DNA of 64,000 nucleotides from Flavobacteriales bacterium CG_4_9_14_3_um_filter_40_17 (GTDB lineage Bacteria; Bacteroidota; Bacteroidia; Flavobacteriales; Flavobacteriaceae). Of the stretch, positions 58,248-64,000 are shown in pieces. The DNA lies in the NCBI GenBank assembly GCA_002790195.1, contig PFUR01000075.1:43365-107364 (forward strand), read 5' to 3'. Position 1 is the stretch's first letter; the number at the start of each line of letters is the position of its first letter. The notes under the pieces were generated by a model that was not told where the DNA came from, did not search any database, and saw only the letters and a program-made list of their open reading frames with translations. The translations under genes were made by a program, and so were the position numbers.

Positions 58248-59249
58248 TTAAGAAAGATAGTTGTTTTCTTTAAACCAATTAATGGAATCTTCTAAGGCGA
58301 TCATCACTTCTTTTGGATGATACGCTAACTCCCTGTTTGCTTTGTCAATAGAAAAGTACATTTTTTTCTTTGATAATTTTACACCGCTTACTGTGGCTCT
58401 TGGTTCTGTCTTTGATTTGCTGATATTTGCCCACCATTCTGACACATAGGCAATGGGCAATACAAAATTATGCGGCAATTGAATTTTTGGAGCCGCTCTA
58501 CCGGTGATAGAAGCAATTTTTTGCAATAAATCTTTCATTGAAAAGTTTTCATTTCCCAATATGTATCGCTCACCGATCTTTCCCTTTTCAAGGGCAAGTA
58601 AATGCCCGATGGCGACATCATCTACATGTACCCAATTCAATCCCGTATCAACAAATGCAGGCATATTGCCGGCAGCAGCATCAAGAATTAATTTACCTGT
58701 GGGTGTAGGTTTAATATCTCCCGGACCAATTGGCGTAGATGGATTTACAATGGTGACACGAAGCCCTTCTTCTTTTGCCATTTTTTTAACCAACTCTTCT
58801 GCGAGGAACTTCGATTTCTTATAATCGCCAATCATATCCGCATAAGTAACAGGCGTATCTTCGTTTGCGGGAGTTCCGTCCTGATTGATTCCCAAAGTAG
58901 CTACACTGCTGGTATATACAATTTTTTTTACCCCCGATTTCAAAGCAGCATGCATCATATTTTCTGTTCCGGCAACATTATTATCATATAGTTCTTGTGG
59001 GTTCAAAGACCACAACCGATAATCTGCGGCCACGTGAAACAAATATTCGCAATCTTTCAAAGCATATTCAAGTGAGTTTACATCTTTGAGATCGCCATAA
59101 GCAATTTCTACATTCAATCCCTTCAAGTTATCTAGCATACTTGAAGGACGAACCAAGGTTTTTAAATTATATCCGCGTTCAACCAACAACCGTGCAACAG
59201 CCGATCCTACAAATCCTGTGGCTCCGGTAACCAATACTTTTTTATTCAT
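58248..59249 (-). CDS. hpnA: Hopanoid-associated sugar epimerase, HpnA-like
   Basis: A 333-residue extended short-chain dehydrogenase/epimerase. NAD-binding loop TGATGFVGSAVARLL at the N terminus, FHVAADYRLW, the conserved TSSVATLG, and the catalytic YKKSK (in GDYKKSKFLAEE, about residue 145). NPSTPIGPGDIKPTPTGKLI is a strong hallmark of HpnA-type proteins, whose genes occur in hopanoid clusters. The substrate is uncertain. It lies 139 bases upstream of the hpnH start region on the other side, transcribed in the same direction as hpnH but after it, so one operon of hpnH-hpnA is likely. Confidence 0.85.
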   Translation of the reverse strand: MNKKVLVTGATGFVGSAVARLLVERGYNLKTLVRPSSMLDNLKGLNVEIAYGDLKDVNSLEYALKDCEYLFHVAADYRLWSLNPQELYDNNVAGTENMMHAALKSGVKKIVYTSSVATLGINQDGTPANEDTPVTYADMIGDYKKSKFLAEELVKKMAKEEGLRVTIVNPSTPIGPGDIKPTPTGKLILDAAAGNMPAFVDTGLNWVHVDDVAIGHLLALEKGKIGERYILGNENFSMKDLLQKIASITGRAAPKIQLPHNFVLPIAYVSEWWANISKSKTEPRATVSGVKLSKKKMYFSIDKANRELAYHPKEVMIALEDSINWFKENNYLS

Positions 59250-59388
59250 TAATAGAAATAAATTGTAAACAGAATGTCACCACAATTGTAAAGATACGGT
59301 TGGAAAATAACATAACCGGAAACTAATTTCGACCAACTAATAAGCCGATTTACACACCTTTTTAATTACTGAATCAATTCTAGTAAAA

Positions 59389-60549
59389 TCACTTATCGGT
59401 CAATTGTTCCTCTTTTTTTACAGGAGAAGGTTTCTTTTTTATTATTGGCATTTGTGGGTTTACAAGCTCTGATTTATCTATTTTATTCAGGTCATAGGTT
59501 ATTGGCAAGTCGGGTGACAAAGGTCCTTCGGTCTTGGGTCCTCCATTTAAACTTAATTCCAAAAGTTTTAAAGGGTTTTTAAATGAATCATTCACAGCGG
59601 TTCCTTCAAAACCACAATGTACCATACAATTATCGCATTTTGGATTATGCCCAACTCCGTATTTATCCCATTCCGTATCTTCAATCAGTTCTTTGTAGGA
59701 CTTTGCATAACCTTCGTTAACCAAAAGATAACATGGTTTTTGCCAGCCAAAAATATTGTAAGTCACCGTACTCCAAGGTGTACACTGATAGGACTGGTTT
59801 CCTGCGAGAAAGTCAAGGAACAGGGCAGATTGATTAAACTCCCATTTGCTTTTTCTTTTCTTACCTTCTCTAAAAATACCTCTGAATAGTTCTTTGCTCT
59901 GGTTCCTTCCCAAGAAAAGTTCCTGTTCCGGTGCCATTTCATAACTATAGCCCGGAGAAACCATAATTCCTTCCACTCCTAATTTCATTGCAAAATCAAA
60001 AAAATCGGCAACTTCTTTCGGATCGACATCGTTAAAAAGTGTACAGTTGATGGTTACTCTATGGCCTTTATCCAAGGCTAATTTTATGGCTTCAACTGCA
60101 ATTTCAAAGACCCCTTCTTTACAAACTGATTTGTCATGATGTTCCTTTAACCCGTCCAAATGAATAGAAAATGTGAGATAATGGGAGGGTTCATACGCAT
60201 GTATTTTCCTCTTCAACATTATCGCATTCGTACATAGGTAGATATATTTTTTTCTTTGTATCAATCCTTTGACTATCTGGGGCATTTCGTTGTGGATAAG
60301 TGGCTCTCCGCCGGGAATAGATATTACCGGTGCGCCACACTCATCAACTGCTTTCATGGCATCTTCAAAACTCATCCTTCTCTTCAATGTATGTTCCTCA
60401 TAGGCAATTTTGCCACAACCTGCACAAGCCAAATTGCATTGAAAAAGAGGTTCAAGCATTAAAACAAGAGGATATTTTTTCTCTCTTTTTAATTTTTTCT
60501 TAATTATGTAACTAGCGATATTAATTTGTTGTTTAATTGGTACTCCCAT
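59389..60549 (-). CDS. hpnH: Adenosyl-hopene transferase HpnH
   Basis: A 386-residue radical SAM enzyme that adds the 5'-deoxyadenosyl group to diploptene (hopene), giving adenosylhopane, the branch point to all extended hopanoids. Cluster ligands C38, C42 and C45 (CNLACAGC); the surrounding PLVLMLEPLFQCNLACAGCGKI and VDECGAPVISIPGGEPLIH are strongly typical of HpnH. Auxiliary-region cysteines PKCDNCMVHCGFE lie near residue 310. The C terminus is a basic, lysine-rich tail (about 365-386) not needed for catalysis. Divergent from shc, with a 550-base shared control region. Confidence 0.94.
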   Translation of the reverse strand: MGVPIKQQINIASYIIKKKLKREKKYPLVLMLEPLFQCNLACAGCGKIAYEEHTLKRRMSFEDAMKAVDECGAPVISIPGGEPLIHNEMPQIVKGLIQRKKYIYLCTNAIMLKRKIHAYEPSHYLTFSIHLDGLKEHHDKSVCKEGVFEIAVEAIKLALDKGHRVTINCTLFNDVDPKEVADFFDFAMKLGVEGIMVSPGYSYEMAPEQELFLGRNQSKELFRGIFREGKKRKSKWEFNQSALFLDFLAGNQSYQCTPWSTVTYNIFGWQKPCYLLVNEGYAKSYKELIEDTEWDKYGVGHNPKCDNCMVHCGFEGTAVNDSFKNPLKLLELSLNGGPKTEGPLSPDLPITYDLNKIDKSELVNPQMPIIKKKPSPVKKEEQLTDK

Positions 60550-60695
60550 CTTAAAAGTAAATTTTTATTCGTGTATAGGTCGATTATTTGTATGAATCTT
60601 TACAACTTTTATGTTCAAATCAATAAGCAAAATAGTCAACAATTTTATAATTCAGTTATTTTGGAAAAATTATATTATCAACACTCGACAATAAA

Positions 60696-60818
60696 ATGAC
60701 TTCAAATCAATCACAAACTCTATTTCAAATTAAAAACTGTCTTAAATCTCTAAACACAACCAAATTTGAGATAGATAAATGTAAGGAGTTTCTAAAACTC
60801 TATTCTAATCACAATTAA
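60696..60818 (+). CDS. Possible small protein (40 aa)
   Basis: ATG at 60696 to TAA at 60816-60818. The product (SQTLFQIKNCLKSLN, FEIDKCKEFLKLYSNHN) is amphipathic and could be a single helix pair. No family recognised; it may be chance in AT-rich DNA, but its composition is more protein-like than the surrounding frames. Confidence 0.25.
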   Translation: MTSNQSQTLFQIKNCLKSLNTTKFEIDKCKEFLKLYSNHN

Positions 60819-61016
60819 AATAAATCCATAAACGGATAAACGGTTGAATGAAAGTGCTAATTTAAATGATTTTATGATAAAACACATTGCGAGGTTTGTA
60901 AAAAAACTGACAGTAAAAAAATCAATAACTTTTTAAAACCTCACGTTCAACAATACTACAGTAGCAAAATAAGAATAAATTGTAGCTGTATCCATTTTTT
61001 TTTTAAATTTCTATCT

Positions 61017-61024
61017 TATTTTTG
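61017..61024 (+). promoter_or_regulatory. Candidate -7 box for shc-hpnG
   Basis: TATTTTTG, a full TAnnTTTG match, 77 bases before the shc ATG. No clear -33 TTG. Confidence 0.35.
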
Positions 61025-61101
61025 ATGAAATACAATCGAATAAACAAAAAATGCTTTTTTTATAAAAGAACTGAAAATCCAAAGACTATTGCCGAAAAAT
61101 T

Positions 61102-63057
61102 ATGGATAACATCAAAGAATTGAAGAAAGAACCTGATCAAACAAGTCCTAAGCTTAAAGTTAAAACACCCAAAAGCGCTATTGACAAGGCGATTCGAATG
61201 GCTTTAGAAAGCATTGTTAAAAAACAAGATCCGGAAGGCTTTTGGTGTTATGAATTAGAAGCCGATATTACCATTCCTTCAGAATATATTTTGATGATGC
61301 ACTACACCGGGGATGTTGATGAAAGAATTCAGGTTAAAATGGTGAATTATATTCGAAAAAGACAACAAGAAAATGGAGGTTGGCCATTATATCTGGGTGG
61401 CAAAACAGATATTAGCTGTACCGTTAAAGCCTATTACGCACTTAAACTGGCAGGTGATGACATCGAATCTGCTCACATGTTACTTGCAAGAAGGGCAATT
61501 TTAGAAAAAGGAGGTGCTGCAAAAAGCAATGTTTTCACCCGGATTATGTTGGCTATGTTTGAGCAGGTTCCTTGGAGAGCTGTCCCATTAATACCTGTTG
61601 AAATCATGTTGTTTCCAAAATGGTTTCCTTTCCACATCAGTAAAATATCCTACTGGTCCAGAACGGTTATAGTCCCTTTGTTTATATTATACAGTTCACG
61701 GGCTACGGCCAAAAACCCTAATAAAATTGACATCAGGGAACTATTCGAAGTTCCTCCCGAAAAAGAAAGAAATTATTTTCCCAAAAGATCCTTTTTAAAT
61801 AAAATAATCCTAACAGCAGAACGGATTGGTTATAATTTGCAATGGCTCATCCCCGGATTTATACATAAAAGAGCCTTGGAAAAAGCAAAGAACTGGATTG
61901 TGCCGAGATTAAATGGAGAAGCGGGGTTGGGAGCAATCTTTCCGGCGATGGTAAATGCTTATGAAGCTTTATTATTACTATATGACAAAGATGATGAAGT
62001 GGTAAAAACAGCCAGAAAATCTATTGACCTGCTTATTATCGAAAAAGACGACGAAGCTTATTGCCAACCCTGCGTCTCAACCGTTTGGGATACCCTATTG
62101 GCTGCACAGGCACTACTTGAGTCAAAGGATGAAAACGGAATAAAGTCAACGCACAAAGGGCTGGAATGGTTGCAAAAAAGGCAAGTTGTAGAGGGGAATG
62201 CCGACTGGAGAGAAAACCGGCCGAATTTGGCTCCCGGTGGGTGGCCGTTCCAATTTGACAACGATTATTACCCTGATTTGGATGATACTGCTTTTGTCGG
62301 TTTGGCTATGGTAAAAGCAGATTTTAAGAAATACGAAAAGAATATAAAACTTGCTGCGGATTGGATTGCTGGGATGCAATCAAAAAATGGAGGATTTGCT
62401 TCCTTTGAATTAAACAATACTCAGTATTATTTGAATGAAATTCCTTTTGCAGACCATGGCGCACTACTAGATCCTCCTACAGCCGATGTGACGGCAAGAT
62501 GCGTAATGTTTTTAACATCGGTTGTAGATAAATATCCTGAATATCAATACCCTATAAATAAGGCAATGCTATATCTTAGCGAAGAACAAGAAGACGATGG
62601 ATCATGGTTTGGAAGATGGGGAACAAATTATATTTATGGCACTTGGTCTGTTTTAATGGCCTTTGAAGAACTTAAAATTAAAAGTGATGACAGCCGAATT
62701 AAAAAAGCCGTAACTTGGTTAAAATCTGTTCAACGCGAGGACGGCGGCTGGGGAGAGGATAATGACAGTTATGAATCATTTGGAAAACACGGATTGGGAT
62801 ATAAAAGTACTGCATTTCAAACAGCTTGGGCAGTCTTGGGATTGATGAATGCCGGTGAAGCCGTTTCTGAAAGTGTATCGAAAGGCATTGATTTTTTACT
62901 AAAACAACAGGGAGTCGATGGGCTGTGGCACGACCCCGAACATACAGCTCCCGGGTTCCCACGCGTATTTTACCTAAAATATCATGGCTATGACAAGTAC
63001 TTTCCGCTGTGGGCACTTTCAAAATATAGAAATGAAATTAAATCCCTACGCCAGTGA
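61102..63057 (+). CDS. shc: Squalene-hopene cyclase
   Basis: A 651-residue class II terpene cyclase that folds squalene to hopene/hopanol. The catalytic acid motif is D392-L-D394-D395-T-A (family DxDDTA). QW repeats line the two alpha-barrels: QENGGWPLYLGG, LAPGGWPFQFDNDYYP, QSKNGGFASFE, QEDDGSWFGRWGTNYIYGTW, QREDGGWGEDNDSYE and QQGVDGLWHDPEH. The end FPRVFYLKYHGYDKYFPLWALSKY is diagnostic for bacterial SHC. Its N terminus adds about 30 charged residues rich in lysine. Length is normal (630-720). A monotopic inner-membrane enzyme. Its TGA overlaps the GTG start of the nucleosidase gene. Squalene synthesis genes are not in the window. Confidence 0.96.
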   Translation: MDNIKELKKEPDQTSPKLKVKTPKSAIDKAIRMALESIVKKQDPEGFWCYELEADITIPSEYILMMHYTGDVDERIQVKMVNYIRKRQQENGGWPLYLGGKTDISCTVKAYYALKLAGDDIESAHMLLARRAILEKGGAAKSNVFTRIMLAMFEQVPWRAVPLIPVEIMLFPKWFPFHISKISYWSRTVIVPLFILYSSRATAKNPNKIDIRELFEVPPEKERNYFPKRSFLNKIILTAERIGYNLQWLIPGFIHKRALEKAKNWIVPRLNGEAGLGAIFPAMVNAYEALLLLYDKDDEVVKTARKSIDLLIIEKDDEAYCQPCVSTVWDTLLAAQALLESKDENGIKSTHKGLEWLQKRQVVEGNADWRENRPNLAPGGWPFQFDNDYYPDLDDTAFVGLAMVKADFKKYEKNIKLAADWIAGMQSKNGGFASFELNNTQYYLNEIPFADHGALLDPPTADVTARCVMFLTSVVDKYPEYQYPINKAMLYLSEEQEDDGSWFGRWGTNYIYGTWSVLMAFEELKIKSDDSRIKKAVTWLKSVQREDGGWGEDNDSYESFGKHGLGYKSTAFQTAWAVLGLMNAGEAVSESVSKGIDFLLKQQGVDGLWHDPEHTAPGFPRVFYLKYHGYDKYFPLWALSKYRNEIKSLRQ

Positions 63058-63743
63058 TCGGTATAATTATTCCTTTGATACGGGAAGCTTCTGTTTTTAA
63101 AGTAGAAAAAATCGCAACCAAAAGACCCATAAAACTGACTGATAATTTATTATTTTTTGTTTCTGGGGTCGGTACTAAAAATGCCGAAGATGCTGTAAAC
63201 TCTTTGGCTTCTGAAGTTACTCATATCATAAGCTGGGGAAGTGCCGCCGGTTTGTCTAAAATTCTAAAACCGGGAGATTTGATATTGCCTGAATTAATAT
63301 TGGATGAGAAGGGGACAGAATATGTTACAGATTCAACTTTCAATAATCGAATGGTTCAATTATTTCCAAAAGAACTTTCCTATCACCATGGATCTCTTTG
63401 CGAATCGACAAATATGCTGAAAGAAGTAGAAGAAAAAAGACTGTTCGGCAAAAAACACAATGCTATGGCTTGTGATATGGAATCGGCAACCATCGCAAAA
63501 CTGGCAAAGCAAAAAGGAATTTCATTTAGCGCGTTGCGCGTAATTTCTGATGATTACAATACAAGCATTCCTCAATCTGTTTTTTTATCAATTAACAAAG
63601 ATGGTGATTTCAGCATAGGCGCATTATTTTTTCAATTACTCCTCAACCCCAAGGAGATTGTTCAGGTCATTCGATTGGGAAAAAATTTTAGCAAGGCAAA
63701 AAAGACAATGCTGAAATTAAAAAATGTATTGTTCAGCTTATAA
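63054..63743 (+). CDS. hpnG: HpnG-like adenosylhopane nucleosidase
   Basis: A 229-residue member of the nucleoside phosphorylase/nucleosidase fold. Core segments: FFVSGVGTKNAEDAVNSL, HIISWGSAAGLSKILKPGDLILPE, MACDMESATIAKLAK with the catalytic-site ES pair, and RVISDDYNTSIP with the base-binding aspartate. In hopanoid clusters this gene (HpnG) removes adenine from adenosylhopane to give ribosylhopane. The GTGA overlap with shc indicates translational coupling and secures this role better than the fold alone, which also covers MTA/SAH nucleosidases. Confidence 0.9.
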   Translation: MIGIIIPLIREASVFKVEKIATKRPIKLTDNLLFFVSGVGTKNAEDAVNSLASEVTHIISWGSAAGLSKILKPGDLILPELILDEKGTEYVTDSTFNNRMVQLFPKELSYHHGSLCESTNMLKEVEEKRLFGKKHNAMACDMESATIAKLAKQKGISFSALRVISDDYNTSIPQSVFLSINKDGDFSIGALFFQLLLNPKEIVQVIRLGKNFSKAKKTMLKLKNVLFSL

Positions 63744-63790
63744 TTTTAAACCATCATAATTGCCAATTCCTATTTTAATCAAAATTGACC

Positions 63791-64000
63791 ATGGTTTCTG
63801 AAGCTATAGTTTACAAACTTTTCAAGTTCATGCTGGTAGGCATTGGAGGAACTACCATTGATTTTGGAATAACTTATTTGCTCAAAGAAAAGGTAAAGAT
63901 TAACAAGTACATTGCAAATAGCATTGGGTACTTGTCCGCCGCAACGAGTAACTATGTTTTTACTCGAATATGGGTATTTGAGAGCACCAATCCGAACCTG
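63791..64000 (+). CDS. GtrA-family membrane protein (cut by window edge)
   Basis: The first 70 codons of a GtrA/DPMS1-like protein: start MVSEAIVYKLFKFMLVGIGG, a hydrophobic first helix, DFGITYLLKE, then IANSIGYLSAATSNYVFTRIWVF, the GtrA signature for the second helix and its NY-F-R-W motif. GtrA proteins have four helices and act in moving polyprenyl-linked sugars or in cell-surface glycosylation. 47 bases after hpnG and in the same direction, it may continue the shc operon and point to sugar addition to the hopanoid or to an unrelated glycosylation unit to the right. Confidence 0.85.
   Translation, partial: MVSEAIVYKLFKFMLVGIGGTTIDFGITYLLKEKVKINKYIANSIGYLSAATSNYVFTRIWVFESTNPNL

Larger units (their letters stand above)
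60550..61101. other. Divergent control region between hpnH and shc
   Basis: About 550 AT-rich bases. It holds an imperfect inverted repeat GAGGTTT (60891-60897) and AAACCTC (60936-60942) that extends into the flanking A- and T-runs (about 13 pairs, one mismatch), a TAnnTTTG box before shc, and a possible 40-codon frame. Nothing else was recognised. Confidence 0.5.

Overview
The window looks like a chromosome segment of a Bacteroidota bacterium, most likely class Flavobacteriia. The evidence is low GC, promoters of the TAnnTTTG type, a type IX secretion cargo with a gliding-motility-type C-terminal domain next to a PorP/SprF protein, a tRNA gene with no encoded CCA end, a fused MoaC/MoaB, a coaX-to-ppiD envelope operon with lptC, and an Fnr/FixI pair. 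There are no phage genes, no recognisable transposase and no CRISPR array. All coordinates and motif positions were worked out by eye.

Layout, left to right. 1-4.5 kb: acyl-CoA dehydrogenase (cut by the window edge), a helix-hairpin-helix protein, an NSS-family transporter with a 47-residue MetS-like small subunit, and a PspC protein. 4.6-7.3 kb: a lectin-like T9SS cargo with PorP/SprF. 7.4-16.5 kb: carbohydrate genes, namely an SGLT-type symporter, EEP and GH16 enzymes, a NagD-like HAD, a thioredoxin-like protein, then GH32 - sugar MFS - fructokinase for beta-fructosides. 17-24 kb: a molybdenum cofactor locus (moaA, moeA, ModE-like, TauE/SafE, broken mobA, moaD, MoeB-like, moaE, moaCB) followed by arsD-arsA. 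26.5-36.7 kb: DUF3332 lipoprotein, MlaF/MlaE-type ABC pair, ppiD, CorC-like protein, lptC, TPR protein, an outer-membrane barrel and coaX, all on the minus strand. 36.8-49.2 kb: tRNA-Phe, a decayed DinB gene, sucA-sucB, PaiB-like and CvfB-like proteins, an OmpR-type two-component pair, Fnr and a FixI-type copper ATPase without cbb3 oxidase genes. 49.5-52.8 kb: a small membrane protein, a Rieske-glutamate synthase fusion and a LuxE-like acyl-protein synthetase.

53-64 kb is the most unusual part: a hopanoid-type cluster. It holds a squalene-hopene cyclase, HpnG-like nucleosidase, HpnH radical SAM enzyme, HpnA-like epimerase, an HpnN-like MMPL/RND lipid transporter with a LolA-like periplasmic partner, and a GtrA protein cut by the window edge. 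Embedded in it are a PAPS-dependent-type sulfotransferase and, just upstream, a stand-alone APS kinase (cysC). Together they suggest extended hopanoids with a sulfated side chain or head group, which is the main novel hypothesis here.

Three genes are visibly broken: a carboxymuconolactone decarboxylase-family gene and mobA in the molybdenum locus, and a DinB gene near 37 kb. Loss of mobA would limit the cell to the Mo-molybdopterin form of the cofactor, unless a second copy exists elsewhere.
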